In this document: piece by piece, positions 1 to 11,924 of the stretch | Position numbering within the stretch: the stretch's first letter is position 1 | Layout: each line of letters starts with the position of its first letter | Origin: Saksenaea vasiformis B4078 | Lineage: Eukaryota > Mucoromycota > Mucoromycetes > Mucorales > Saksenaeaceae | Direction: 5' to 3' | Assembly: GCA_000697055.1 (NCBI GenBank) | Contig: JNDT01002300.1 | Span: 124,001-188,000, forward strand | DNA length: 64,000 bases | The notes under the pieces: generated by a model | Databases searched by the model: none | What the model was told of the DNA's origin: nothing | What the model saw: only the letters and a program-made list of their open reading frames with translations | Program-made: the position numbers and the translations under genes

Positions 1-110
1 GTCACTGATCGACCAAATGGTGTATACATTTAATTCGTCGCGTGTATGCTAGGAAACTCATTCGGAGTACAAAGCGATGATGCATCCTACAGCTTAGCTA
101 TGTCCGCTAA

Positions 111-202
111 TTGGCTGTCCAAAATAGCACGTGAATTGGCTGTCCAAGAGGACTATGAATGGCTGTCCAAGAGGACTATGAATGGCTGTCCGATGGCTGT
201 CC
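111..202. repeat. 23-24 bp minisatellite, about 3.5 units
   Basis: Short tandem array whose unit starts with (t/a)tggctgtcc followed by a variable 13-14 base tail. Units begin near 111, 135, 159 and 182, and the core appears once more at 193. The second and third units share the tail aagaggactatga; the first has diverged. The array lies inside a 61-codon open frame (46-231) that I do not consider a gene, because its coding potential comes mainly from the repeat. The array could be longer to the left of the window. Confidence 0.8.
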
Positions 203-506
203 TAAGGCAAGCCTTCAACGAAATTTTATAATTTAGCAGAGTTATCCCGTTTAGAATGACATTGGTATAGTTTGTTGACAGAGTCAAAGTTAAAAGACTT
301 CATTGTAACTCTTTGCTTTGTTTTGTTTTGCGATCGTTATGCCGATATGCTGAGGCAGCGTGACAAAAAAGGTATCTCACTGCTTGCATAACGCAAACTT
401 TCAAGTGGCTTTTCTCAATCTCTCTTTCACACAATGACTCTAAAATACGGCTACGAAATGGGTAAATTCAAAAGCTTCTTATGATTCTTGCCATGCATTG
501 TGATCA

Positions 507-1088
507 ATGTTTATACCATCCGTAACATGTCCATTAGAAGAGACATCTGGTGGCCAGCAGTGCCATGTCATCGTACCACCACTTTTGTCAAACAAAATAA
601 CGCTAACTAGTGCTGGAAATACCAGTCGGTGGATGTTCTATGGAACACGAAAGGAAATAATTGAGTGGATCCGTGAGCACAACTACATAACACTGGAGAA
701 TGCTGTATTCCTAGGTGGAAGACCTGCTTCTTTCCATACACAAACAGAACTTGTAATTGATCTTCAACAAATCCCTGACGAAGAGCAATCGTACTATGAC
801 TACTTTCGTTCCTTTTTCGTTACCGATCATGATACCGAACGAGTCAAGGTGGAGATCCGGCCGCGGGTCGATAGTAAGGACCATATGATTTCGACGGCTT
901 GCCGCATTATTATCGCCAGTGGCGTCACACTGGGTGAAATTGTGGATGAACTGGAAAGACAGTGGAATAAGCCAGCTCCCAGCTACTATCAGCAAACAGT
1001 GCATGTGTTTAACGAAGAGCCTGGTCCGGTGCATATTGTAAGTGCGGATGCTCCATCGTCCATTCATGTTGGAGACCGCCAGTCGTAA
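507..1088 (+). CDS. Hypothetical protein, 193 aa
   Basis: Single open frame of 193 codons opening with MFIPSVTCPLEE and ending SSIHVGDRQS. I do not recognise the family. The composition is that of an ordinary globular soluble protein: a mixed, acidic middle (RPRVDSKDH, IVDELERQWN), with no signal peptide, membrane segment or low-complexity tract. The ATG at 507 is the first in frame, and an AT-rich leader prec­edes it. The frame could be the last exon of a longer gene, because the reading before the ATG was not resolved. No neighbour suggests a role. The antisense frame over the same bases is treated as a shadow. Confidence 0.55.
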   Translation: MFIPSVTCPLEETSGGQQCHVIVPPLLSNKITLTSAGNTSRWMFYGTRKEIIEWIREHNYITLENAVFLGGRPASFHTQTELVIDLQQIPDEEQSYYDYFRSFFVTDHDTERVKVEIRPRVDSKDHMISTACRIIIASGVTLGEIVDELERQWNKPAPSYYQQTVHVFNEEPGPVHIVSADAPSSIHVGDRQS

Positions 1089-1690
1089 ACAACTTGCGCA
1101 AAAGGAAATCACACGGGATTATTCAATAGGCTTGCACGAAATAATAATAAAAAAACATGGGCCATGTTCATCGTTGTTCCATTTTGTTAAGATCCTGAGG
1201 AGTCTATGCAAGCTTATTGGTCTTTTTTTTCCAGAATCAGCTTCTCAGTTTCTTTATGTCTTTCCGGGAAACAGCATTGTGGCTAAGTTCTTACTGGACA
1301 TGCTATTTCATCGAAGGATGCAAGATCTCTCTGACCATTCTGCACGATATGCGTCTGCAGTGGAAAGGGAAATGGCGATATATTGATCCTGTCCTTCCTC
1401 ATCCTATAAAGTCCTGAAAGGCCTAAAAGATTCAAATCGCAAGCGAAATCAATAAACCTCAGGACAGATACTTGATAATGCCATGGACGACCACGTCTAC
1501 TGTATGTACTGAGGTCGTCTCTTCCTCAATCGGCACGATATTTTAGGAGTTTCCGCGACTTTTCCACAGCAAGTAAGAACCCTAATTGTTGACTCAACGG
1601 CAACTGCTTTACTTTCGCTCTTGCTTGTTGCCTATCAGCCAGTTCGCCATCGTGTATTCTCTTTCCACCATTGTTTCACTGTCCTCATCG
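1089..1690. other. Intergenic stretch, no gene seen
   Basis: Two overlapping plus-strand frames (1042-1386 and 1217-1417) run through this stretch. They overlap the 3' end of the preceding ORF, are rich in Phe and Leu from T-rich DNA, and show no family resemblance, so neither is called. AATAAA occurs near 1449 and could serve as a polyadenylation signal for the upstream ORF. Nothing else is evident. Confidence 0.5.
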
Positions 1691-2729
1691 CTAATAACTA
1701 CATTCACCGTCTCTTTCAACCAAGCACTGTTCCTCGCGTTTCTTCCGTAAATTTCGCTTCGCTTCACAACAAATTGGACACCCTGACGTTCTGAGGACGC
1801 CGGCATGAAAATATGGCAAAAAACGTTTCTTTGCTCGAAGGACTAACTGCACCAGTCTGTGTAAAGAACGACGAGTTGCACACCATCCGTTTGAAACATG
1901 GATTTGACAGTGAACCTTGGTAACCTTCTGCCAGGTATACGTTTACGTAATCTCCTTTGAAATTTCTATTGGTCTTCTTCACGATATTCTTCTTCTTGGG
2001 GTCGCTCACTGCCCTGTCCGGAACGTTGAACAAGAAAGCGAAGTTATCATCTCTTTTTGGGGCTGCAGCCGATTGAGATGGTAGAGCTGCCACGAGCGCT
2101 TTAGCCTGCTTTCTGTAATGCACACCGAGACTTCCAGATTTGTGATCCCGAATTTAATAATTTTACCTGCCAGCCCGGTTCCGGTGTAGAAGTGATCGAC
2201 ATGTGCCTGGTTTTCTTCACATGTTCGTTACTAAAAGGAACGCATATGTTGCGACTTGGTGAAACAGGACATAATACAAACGACATATCTTCTGGGAATT
2301 CGTTGAGATAGTTGACCAGCAGAGACAAGAGCAGATGTCCTTCAGCATTTTTTTCATTTTCATAGTCTTCAGGCTCTTCTTCTTCATGTGACATTGAGTG
2401 CTGCGGCGCCTTTCACAATAACCCAGGGCGGCCAGAACGAAATGTGAGTCTATTATCTGGGGTTCTTTATCTGGCTTCTTCAATGCGGCACCTATTATAC
2501 TACGTTAACATTGCGCTATTAGTCAATATATAGCGATACCTTTAAAATTGCACAGGTATGAGTAATCAGATCTACTGCGACGGTCTCTTGTAATAGAAAA
2601 TAGAAAACGGCGCAAAAGTCGAGAAACACGATCTCAACGCCACCTCCATCCAGGAAATCTACAGCGGAAGGAGTGTTTTCGTACGCTTCAATGTTTTTAG
2701 AAAGGTGGGTGTAGACCTTTGACGCCCAT
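1691..2729 (-). CDS. Unassigned spliced gene
   Basis: A multi-exon minus-strand gene is inferred from phase-compatible joins. ATG at 2729 opens a 13-nt first exon (MGVK-), a 58-nt intron follows, and the next exon encodes a hydrophobic stretch (VEIVFLDFCAVFYFLL). Further exons give KKPDKEPQIIDSHFVLAALEEE, a basic Lys-rich segment (SDPKKKNIVKKTNRN) and a C-terminal Cys cluster (GCPICCEAKRN) ending at TAG 1691-1693. I do not recognise the family. MGVK- faintly recalls the N-terminus of FEN1/XPG nucleases, but none of their acidic motifs were identified. An alternative is a decayed gene whose clean joins are coincidence. No function is offered. Confidence 0.4.
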
Positions 2730-3080
2730 AATGAACGGAAAATTACGAGTAGAAGGCTGAAATTGAACGTATTTTTTATTTAAAAGCTTTATGTATTGTT
2801 ACCGCTATGCGAAAAAATCTGCGACACTTGACATAAATGTAACGTCAATCTAATGTAAACATAATACACATCTAACGATAAAGAAAGCAATAGAAAACAA
2901 GTATGAATGTGATTTCGATAAATACATACTGAGTACAGTAGTATAACATGCGTATGAACAGCAAGAGACGTGCCCTTTTCTTTAGCGCAATGATTCACAG
3001 CACAGTTTTTTAAGGTTCCATATGAAGGATCTTTTTCTTTACTGTTTATTTTGTATTTCCATTTCATAACGACCGTAAAT

Positions 3081-4362
3081 ATGCCAAAGCGCGGTACAAA
3101 GTCTACTTTCTACTGTAAAAGTTGTAGCGGACGTTTGCGACGTCAAAGCATGGAACACTCTCCCGACATCAACGTAAGTGTCCTAGCATGATGGCAAAAG
3201 TACAAGCTATATGATGCATGCCGCACAGCCATCAGAGACTCATGAGGTTTAATTGAAATAAAGTTCACATCTGCTAGAGGCGCGTAAACAAAGCTTATAG
3301 GATTCACGCACGTCCCTGCAAGGCAGCGTTTCAGGCTTTGAAGAGGAGAGCGGCTGGTTCTATGACATGGATGATGTTGTTGATGACAACCACCTCGTTC
3401 CTGATGATAATGCAGATGAACCTATCGAACACGTGCATCAAGATGATAGTTGGCCTTAAACAGTCGATTAGGCGACCGAAATCAGCTTGAAGCTGGGAAT
3501 TTTGGCGCAATTCCACGTGCATTTTTAGAGGAATTGATAAGAATCATCAATGACTACATTGTTGGTGTACTTGATCCATTGTACACGTCATACTCTAGCA
3601 GAATTTTGTTGTAAGTTCTATATCCCATCCATTCTGAAGAGTATGATGTATGTGTGAACGTGTGTAAGATATTTTACACGATGAAAAATCGTAAAGCCAA
3701 GTATGGCATTGACGACGACGAGACCGCTTTAAGCTGTTGCTCACAACAGTCGAATATGGCCAATTTATTGTTGTACATCCGTGCTTGGCAAGAAGATCAC
3801 CATGGCTTCCGCATCCGTGATTTCTATAACAATGGGTCAGCCATGAGGTGTAGCTGGGATACTTCGTTATCTAATCTATTCCGCTGTGGACAAAGCTTGC
3901 GCGCGAATCATCAAATCCACAGAAAATCCGTCTAATAGCTCTTCAGGATCGGCATGGGAACAGCGTAAACCGATAGTCTTTGCATTCGGAATGGATGGCA
4001 CAATTTTAGGCGGCAGACGAGGGTCCCTGCCTTCTATGGATCGTAGATTGACGGAAAGATTGAAAAGACGTATCAAAGCCTCAAAAAGACAGCACGAAAT
4101 ATGCCGTGTAGATGAATATAATACGTCCAAAATTCGTTGTCGATGTCTCCAGCAGGGAACAGCTTCGCGTGTTCAATTTCTTCAGCGATCAACGGACCAT
4201 GGAGGACAAGATATTTTACGTATCCTCGTCTGTGACGCTTGCAACGGTTTCTTCCACCGCGATGGCAGCGCGGCGCACAATATAGCTTTGATTACCGCTT
4301 CCATACTAGCACATGGGAGATGTCCATCGTGCTTCATTCGACCATCACGGCGATTAGAATGA
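3081..4362 (+). pseudogene. Degenerate Fanzor (eukaryotic TnpB-like) copy
   Basis: Fanzors are RuvC-type nucleases related to bacterial TnpB. A first exon starts at 3081 (MPKRGTKSTFYCKSC, donor GTAAGT). An acidic segment (3340-3460) is followed, one base out of frame, by FGAIPRAFLEELIRIINDYI (3503-3600). The C-terminal part (3886-4362) carries FAFGMDGTI, VDEYNTSK and the RuvC-III-like HRDGSAAHNI. Decay is visible: a frame change near 3445, another near 3860, and the first Cys of the zinc ribbon is Arg (TSKIRCRC instead of TSKxCxxC). No LDPG RuvC-I motif was found, so the middle of the gene is probably deleted. The total span is 1.3 kb against 3.2 kb for the second copy at 26059-29266. Confidence 0.7.
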
Positions 4363-4747
4363 CAAGTCCACCTCGACAAGTGGACTTGGCCGTGGCGCCC
4401 GTAGGTGCTCAGGTGGGCAACACGTCAAAGTTCGTAGTCCGATAACTAATTTGTGCCCGTAAATTTTCTGCGGTCCGTAGAGCACCTCTACCGAAGAAAC
4501 TGCAACTTCGCTCAGTTTCTTGTCCCTTTCCTGCTCGCCAGTTAACGCCTTGATATCAGCAGCAAATATTCTGAGAAATAGAACCTGTATAGCAGAACCA
4601 CTGTGAGTACCTCATCGCACTGCAACGATGTGGGATGCTCATCGAATACTTTTCTGATCGACATTTTCGGCCTTTTCGCATATCCTAGTCTCTAGAGCTA
4701 GATTCTTGTCATCAACACTGTCTTTTCCTGCCAAATTCTCTGACACA
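4363..4747. other. Intergenic stretch upstream of the ARF-GEF gene
   Basis: 385 bp between the Fanzor relic and the ARF-GEF start. Short frames on both strands have no recognisable content. This stretch must hold the promoter of the downstream gene, but no convincing TATA element or other motif was seen. Confidence 0.5.
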
Positions 4748-7700
4748 ATGACGGACAGCAATACCAAATCAGAATTGATGTGGTCCCAATTGGTCCATGC
4801 TGAAATAATTGGTACGCACGGCTGCGCCTCTCGCACAATCCTCTAAACATCCTTACTTCATGCATAGCTGTTACGAGCGCCATGCGGAAGAATGCACGCT
4901 GGTCGGGTATGGGTGTTCGTGGCCTGAACATGGGAAATCTGGGGATGAATATGGGACTCCGAAGGAAAGCAAATGCAAAGGATCCAAGCACTCGAAGTGA
5001 GGTAGAATAGAGTATGGTTCCCCTCAAATCATTATTTACACCTGCGTAGGAGAACCCTCTCATGGAAGCTTTTGCGAATCTAAGATCTTATCTGGATACT
5101 GTCCAAGGTATTAAAAGAAAACAGATGGAGGAAAGAGTAACTGATCCAGCTTAGATGTGACGGATGTGGATGCTTTACTACTCTTGAATCCGTTTTTGGA
5201 AGTTATCCGGTGTGGAAACACAACTGGGCCTATTTCTGGAACGGCTCTTAGTAGTGTTGAGAAGTTTCTACACTACGGTATCGTAGGTACGTTCCTACGC
5301 ATTGGCTGCAACGATAGCAAACAATACTTTTTTTAGGTTTAAACAACCCAAATGTTGCATTTGCTATGAATGCTTTATCTTCAGCTGCGACCCACTGTAA
5401 ATTTGAAGCTTCGGATGCAGCATCAGACGAATTAGTGCTTTTGAGAATGCTACAGGTCCTACAGATGGCTTTAACAAGTGAATGTGGTCAAATACTGAGT
5501 GATGAGGCTGTTTGTGAGATGATGGAGACTGGACTCAGCATGTGTTGCCAAATGCGGCTAAGTGGTATGGTAGCTAAACATAAATGTCCTTCCGTTAATC
5601 AAATCTGTAGAGATGCTGCGGCGATCCGCCGAACATGTGATGATAAACATGGTTACAGCGATATTTGAAAGGCAAGACGTGATCACAAAGATAACAGCCG
5701 CATAACTCGTTTATCAACAGACTGAAAACTTTGGATGATGACTGGCAGTACATAGAATCACAAACTGATATCGGTAATGAAAGCGTCCGGGAAGCTCCAC
5801 ATATGAGCACACCAAGACCTTCGCCGTCACCTATCCTGCAAGTAAAAACGCCTGAGGTCGCGCGGGAGGATCCTATAGCGCATGAGGCTCCTACTGAATT
5901 TAGCGCGGCTGAGAATTCTCCACAGAGCGAAGGAGCAGAAAACACACTAAGCCATGCGTTTGAAGAGGGAAAAGAAAACAATGGAGAAGAGAAACAATCT
6001 GAGATGAGTCGGATCGGAAAAAGGGGTATGATAAGAAAACTAGCGGAATCACGTTATCGCTTACTGGAGACATTACATTTTAGATCCTTTAAGGCCATAT
6101 GGATTGCCCGCTATCAGGGAGTTGCTTCGTGTTCTAATCTCCTTGCTTAACCCTCATGAACATAAGCATACCGATTCCATGCGAACAATGGCGCTTAGCA
6201 TTCTCAACGTCGCCTTCGAAGTGGGAGGTAGAAGCATCAGCAGATTTGAAACGCTTCGAAGCCTAGTCACTGACGATTTTTGCAAATATCTGTTCCAAGT
6301 AAGGAGTTCGCTTTCTCTAACTTGGCATCTAATCGACGGAGTAGCTTGCTAAGACGGATGCTACGCCGTTGCTCTCGCTGGCATTACGCGTTGTATCTAC
6401 AGTATTCGAAACCATGCGACCTTATCTCAAACTGCAGCAGCAACTGTTTCTCTTCTTTCTGATCGAGCGTTTGTCATTCTCCACTGGCATCGAAAGCAGG
6501 AATATCGAAGTGGACATTGATGAGGACGGGAATGTTGGATTTGTAGCACCGGAACGGACCCTGGATAACAAGGGTTCACACGTAGACGTCCGCGGCGGAT
6601 CACCAAATATCTTCCTTGGAAGACAGAATGACTATATGCCGGTCTCCGGAGAAGTGTGTGAACTTCTTCTGGAATGTCTGGTCCAGTGTGGCCGGGTACC
6701 GACATTTTTGGTGGATCTTTGGTATAACTACGACTGTGACCCATCTTGCGGTGACCTGGTGGAGGAACTGATACAATTTTTGAGCACGGTGCGTAGAAGA
6801 TCACATATATCAGGACTTAGCTCACAAGGAAATATTACATTGATTAGAACGCTTTTCCCGATCCTCACAGCTATTCGTTTACGAATATGCACGTATTATG
6901 TTTCGACACGTTGCTCATGTTTATCAACCGTATGGTTGATGCTGTCACCGAAGAGGTAAAATCCTACTGCCCTGTATGAAATCTAACGTGATTTGTATAG
7001 AATAATGATAATAACAGGCAGTATGAGGTTTGTGTATAATTTAGTGCATGGACGACTTGATGCTTATTTTATTTTATAGGAATTAATACCATCGAAAGAG
7101 CTGTTAGAACGTAAAGCTCGAAAGAGATTGGTTTTGGAAGGCGCTGCATTATTTAATGACAGTCCGAAGAAAGGAATTAAATTCTTGCAAGGTAAATGCT
7201 CGAGTGAAAGGGAAAGGGTTTGTAACGTCTGCCTTTTTTGTTGCAGAGGTTGGCATTATAGAGCCTGATGAAAATGGCGACTGCATCTCTAGTCTGGCGG
7301 AGTTCCTAAGGTCAACACAGCAATTAAATAAGAAAAGTTTGGGAGAGTATCTTGGAAAGCCGGACAACCTGAAACTGCTGCAAGTCTTCATGCGCCAGTT
7401 TGAGTTTAAAGGGGTAAAGATATCAATGCCACAACGTAGATTTTGTCTGACAAAGGTGGTTGTTTAGAAACGCATACATGAAGCTCTTCGAGTTGTCCTT
7501 GAAACGTTCCGCTTACCTGGAGAATCACAGCAGATTATGCGTGTGACGGATACGTTTGCAGAAGTATTTTATGAAACGAACCCTGAAGAAATAGCCAATC
7601 CGGATGCAGCGCAATTACTTGCTTATTCGGTTATTATGTTAAATACAGATCAACATAACCCTCAAGTTCGGGTAAGCGACTGGGTGATATTCTCATAGTC

Positions 7701-9493
7701 TCTCATTTTATTCTTGGCAGCGCCGGATGTCATTGGAGGATTACATGAGAAATCTTCGGGGTGTCAATGGTGGGCAAGACTTTAGTACGGAGTATTTGGT
7801 GAGTCTCCTAGTTTACCAACGTTCATTGCATACTTATATTATGTTCACAGAGAGAAATATATGAAGCCATCCGACACGACGAAATTGTGATGCCGGAAGA
7901 ACATGAAGGCCGTCTTGGATTCAACTATGCTTGGAAGCAGCTTTTATACCGCGCTACTACCTCGGGCATGTTCGTTACATGTGATACATCTTCTTACAAC
8001 AGGGATATCTTCCAGTTAGTATGGAAACCGGTGGTTGCAGCTATATCCTATGGTAATGATATTTGCACAAATCCAGGATTGTGCTAACAATAAGTCTCGT
8101 TTTAGCCTTCAGCACTGCCCAAGATGACGCTACCCTTCAAAAAGCAATATCTGGATTCCATCATTGCGCGCTATTATCATCGCATTTTAAGCTTTATGAC
8201 GTGTTTGACAGCATTGTCATGAATCTTGCCAGCATGACCGGGTTGTTAGAGAAAGCCGGTGCTAGTAGCTCGCTGCCAGATCCTATCGTTGACGTCGCTG
8301 GCCAGAAATATGTCATTAGTAACTTAGCTGTCCGGTTTGGACGTAATTACAAGGGTCAGCTTGCCGCAGTGGTTATGTTCACCATTGTTACACGACATGG
8401 AAGCTCTCTGCGCAATGGTTGGAAAAAGGTAATGAATGCAAACGAGTTACACACTTCTGGCTAGAGACTCATGTATATACGGGACAGATGCTACAAATCA
8501 TTCGAAACCTGTTCGTGAATTCGCTACTTCCAAGTTCAATGCTTCAAGTGGAAGACTTCGTGTCTGGTACAACAAGTATTCCTCTTAAGCCTAAAAATCC
8601 AACACCCGCACGACAACAGAGTCGTCGCGATGGGTCGTTGTTGTCGACCTTATCTGCGTACCTACTAGCCCCGTATTCCAATGATGAAACTTACCGTCCT
8701 GATCCGACGGAAGAGGAAGTGGAGAGTACAATGTGCGCGGCGGATTGCGTTGTTGCATGTCGCTTAGAAGAACTGTTCACCGACATCAGGTAAGGAAACT
8801 GGAAGCAATTGCGCGTAAAATCTAATTTTTTTTTCCAAAAGCTCTGGCGGGTTAACGTTAGAATCCATGAAGGCTTTGATGGCCGCTATTCAGACTGTTG
8901 GCTACGACAAGACTGCAATGGAAAATGTAACAACACCTATTCCCTATGATCCTGCTACCGTTCTGTTCCTTGAGTTCATGATCACGATGATTGCACGAAA
9001 TACAGACAGGATGTCGGATCTCTGGTATGTCTACATGTTGAATATGAAGAACAGAGGAATTCTAACAGGGAATAGGCCATATGCTACGGAGTACATCTTC
9101 GGTATCCTCGAGCATGCAGAGACACAAAGTGTCTTGGTAGTCGAGAGAACAGTCGTTGGGCTCTTACGACTATGTATTTGCATTGCTACACAGGTACATG
9201 AAATGTGGTCACGGAACTGATAAACTAAGACCGACGATGTACTAGGAAACGATGCACGAAGAAATTCTCCAGTGTTTGAGACTCTTACGCGATTTCCCTC
9301 CCTCTGTGACGCAGGCTGTTGCTGAGCAAATGATGGCTGGCATTTTCAATCTGTCCAATGTCAACTCCTCGAAACTAAAGTAAGTCATTGTTTCTATTGA
9401 AATAAGGGTTGCTCATAACACGCCTTTATTAGTGATCCCGAGTTTGTCAATACGATTTTGGAAATAAAACAAAAGGTTGCGAGTTCTCTGTGA
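4748..9493 (+). CDS. GEA1: Sec7-domain ARF guanine nucleotide exchange factor, GBF1/Gea family
   Basis: Activates ARF GTPases on Golgi membranes for COPI coat assembly. Twenty exons join in phase throughout (4748-4811, 4868-5001, 5050-5107, 5155-5286, 5337-5564, 5611-5671, 5721-6025, 6084-6298, 6354-6788, 6848-6955, 7080-7191, 7247-7413, 7468-7671, 7721-7798, 7851-8052, 8106-8428, 8488-8789, 8842-9193, 9246-9379, 9433-9493), giving 1224 aa. The N-terminal DCB region has FLEVIRCGNTTGPISGTAL and the HUS region has PYGLPAIRELLRVLISLLNP. The Sec7 domain (about residues 590-780) has the glutamic finger in FRLPGESQ (E692) and MLNTDQHN. HDS-type helices follow. The protein is somewhat shorter than yeast Gea1 (about 1400 aa). 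The intron at 5672-5720 begins GC. GEA1 versus GEA2 cannot be told apart. Confidence 0.95.
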
Positions 9494-9788
9494 TCTAGAA
9501 CTCCATCGGTCATCATTATAAACAAAAAAGGTTTAGTTTTGCGTCATTGTTGCTATAGCTGATACATCGCGAATTATTATTACATATTACTTCATTATGT
9601 ACGAGTGGAAGTTGGTTTCGCGTCCGCCCGAATCCCAAGAGATACCTGCTTTACGCCAATGGCTAATCATGCTTTTTTCTTGAAAAAAATATATCTACAT
9701 TAAAGAGAAGATGTGTTCGTTGAAAGATGTGGCAAATGTCTGATTGAATGTTTTAATTGGGATTCATGTACGGTTGTGAAGCAAGTCC
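9494..9788. other. Convergent 3' intergenic gap
   Basis: 295 bp between the tail-to-tail GEA and NUP57 genes. It is AT-rich and contains AT-rich candidate polyadenylation sequence but no open frame of note; it must carry the 3' ends of both transcripts. Confidence 0.6.
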
Positions 9789-11924
9789 TTATTCTTTTTG
9801 CAATTTCGTCTTGAGACCAAGCTCGATCTTTTCAAGATCTTCGGTATCCTTTTTCAAAACACTGATGACATGACTCATTCCTCTTTGTTCTTCCTCCAAC
9901 ATCTACAAATAAATGAGGTGAGTATCTGATGAATTAAAAAGAAACGTGTACCTTTGCAATAGCCGTAGCGTTTTCCTCACTAACAACTCGCCATGAGTCT
10001 GCTGCAGATTCTCCTTTTCGCTCATTTCTTAGTGTTTGAACTTGTGCCCAGAGATTCAGCATCTTTGAGTGTAGCTGCTGCGGGTTATCGGGATGTGTAG
10101 CAATGTTGGAAACCTGACGCATGAGTTCCTCCTCTTCCGCGTCTAACTGGAAACCTTTGTAACGTAACACCTGGACGTAGCGCAGCACCTGGGACACATG
10201 TCAGTCAGCACGTGGTTCCTTAGCTACCTTTTTTTTTTTAACTTACTCGTATTAGTCGCTGTGTTAAGATCATGTGGCGCCGTCTATGTTCCTCTAATTT
10301 GATCAACGTGCCAAGTGCAAATTTCTGTTGAACAGTCGTTAATCTTCCTTCCAGTTCCTGATCGTTTTGGAGATTCAATTAGCATGAACTACGACAGTGC
10401 ACTCCTATCACGTACCTGCACTTTTGTTTTATGTAGATCTCCATGTTTTTCTTGGATATCAATACGTTTTAATATATCCTCGAATCCTACGGCAAGCACT
10501 GGAACCATACTAAACAAAGTATTATGACTCTTATCACGTTGGATGTCTTAGCAACGTACCAAGTTGGATCAGGGTTCTTACGCATCGCTTCGTTCCATAA
10601 ATGTTCGTCTTGGTTGGGAGGTCGAACGTAAAGGTTAACTTCGTTCGGAGCGACTTTGTTGTAGAAATAGTGCTACAGATAGTCAGTTTCTTGTATAATC
10701 ATGCAAAAAATCGGAACGTACTTTGAACTGACACAAGTGTGACGCAGGATTCCAGCGTTCGCGAATCAATGCCAGTTCTTGCCAAACATGCATTGGTATA
10801 GCTGGTTGTTGTGGTTTTTGTTGACCTTTACGGACATTATATCATTAGCGTACAAATAGAGATAGCAGGTATGAATTCTCTTACCAAACATTGTGTTCTG
10901 TTTGCCAAATCCAAATCCTGCAGCTCCCGGCTGTTGTTGTTGTTGTTGCTGCTGCTGTTGTTGTTGCCCTATTACATAACGAATTTTAGCGATAGGTTCC
11001 TCTTTGTATTTTTTTTTTTTTTTTACCAAACGCAGATGTACCAAATCCTCCGGTAGTGCTTGCAGTGCTTGCTCCAAAGTTAAATCCAGTTCCAGAAGGA
11101 TTGGTGGTATTTGCTCCAAAATTAAATCCTGTTCCCGTGCCGCCGCTTGGGTTAGTAGCAGTAGTAGTACCAAATCCAAAACCACCGATTCCTTTCGCTG
11201 CTGTATTCGCTGTATTTGCACCAAAACCAGTAGTTGAACCAAATCTTCCAGTTCCCGTTGTACCCGTATTGGCGCCAAAAGAAAAACCGGAAGTACCACT
11301 TGTTCCGGCGTTAGCAGTGCTTGCACCAAATCCCGTAGTCGCAGTATTGGCACCGAATCCTGTATTTGTCGTGTTTCCTCCTCCAAATCCAAAAGTAGAA
11401 GTTGTACCACTTGTTGTAGGTGTTGCAGTCGTTGTTCCAAATGCTCCTCCCGTTGCTATTCATCCCATTGTGAGCAATTATAATTATCAAAAAAAATGAG
11501 CCATCCTTCTTTCAACGTACTCCCAGTCGCGCTGCTACTTGCACCAAATAATGTGCCGGCGGATGATGCGTTTGTAGAGATATTACCGGCACCGAATGCT
11601 GTGCCAGTGGACGTGTTATTTGTGCCCGCTCCGAAGAGCGTTCCCGCCGATGAACTCGTCGTTGTTCCGGTATTCGCGCCAAACATATTTCCACCTGCAG
11701 TTGAAGGTGTTGTGCTCGTGTTTGCACCAAATAAAGTGCCGGCCGAAGAGTGTGTCGAACCACCAAACGTCGTGCCTGTTTAGAAAAGCGGCGCAAGAAA
11801 GAAAAGTCAAATCACATCACTCTCGATTCCTGCCGTATAGTATATAACGTGACGGTAAAGTAATTCTACCTGATCCAAAGGCTGTGGTAGGTTGAGTGGA
11901 AGGTGTTCCAAACGAGAACGTCAT
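9789..11924 (-). CDS. NUP57: FG-nucleoporin of the central channel, Nup57/Nup54 family
   Basis: Channel nucleoporin of the Nsp1-Nup49-Nup57 (mammalian Nup62-58-54) complex. ATG at 11924 gives MTFSFGTPSTQPTTAFGS. Exons 11870-11924, 11521-11775, 11027-11455, 10885-10968, 10722-10825 and 10560-10672 join in phase, and more follow to the stop at 9789-9791. The N-terminal half is Gly/Thr/Ser/Asn-rich with many FGA and LFGA repeats, then a poly-Gln run. The C-terminal half is the conserved helical part: MHVWQELALIRERWNP, VRPPNQDEHLWNEAMRKNPD, and the coiled coil VLRYKGFQLDAEEEELMRQV. The protein ends KTKLQKE. The gene is head-to-head with the TMEM42-like gene, with 109 bp between start codons. Confidence 0.92.

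Noticed and set aside
1850..1960. FQTDGVQLVV-like string on the minus strand suggesting another Fanzor fragment
   Set aside because: It lies in a frame interrupted by a stop and in a predicted intron of the 1691-2729 gene; no RuvC or zinc-ribbon motif is nearby.
10766..11440. 224-codon minus-strand ORF rich in Leu and Gln
   Set aside because: Out-of-frame reading of NUP57 exons through two introns; the phase-correct reading gives FG repeats and the conserved helical domain.
11056..11499. 147-codon plus-strand ORF rich in Pro, Val and Leu (APKLNPVPEG...)
   Set aside because: It is the antisense shadow of the NUP57 FG-repeat exon; the repeat pattern reflects GFG/NTT codons read backwards.
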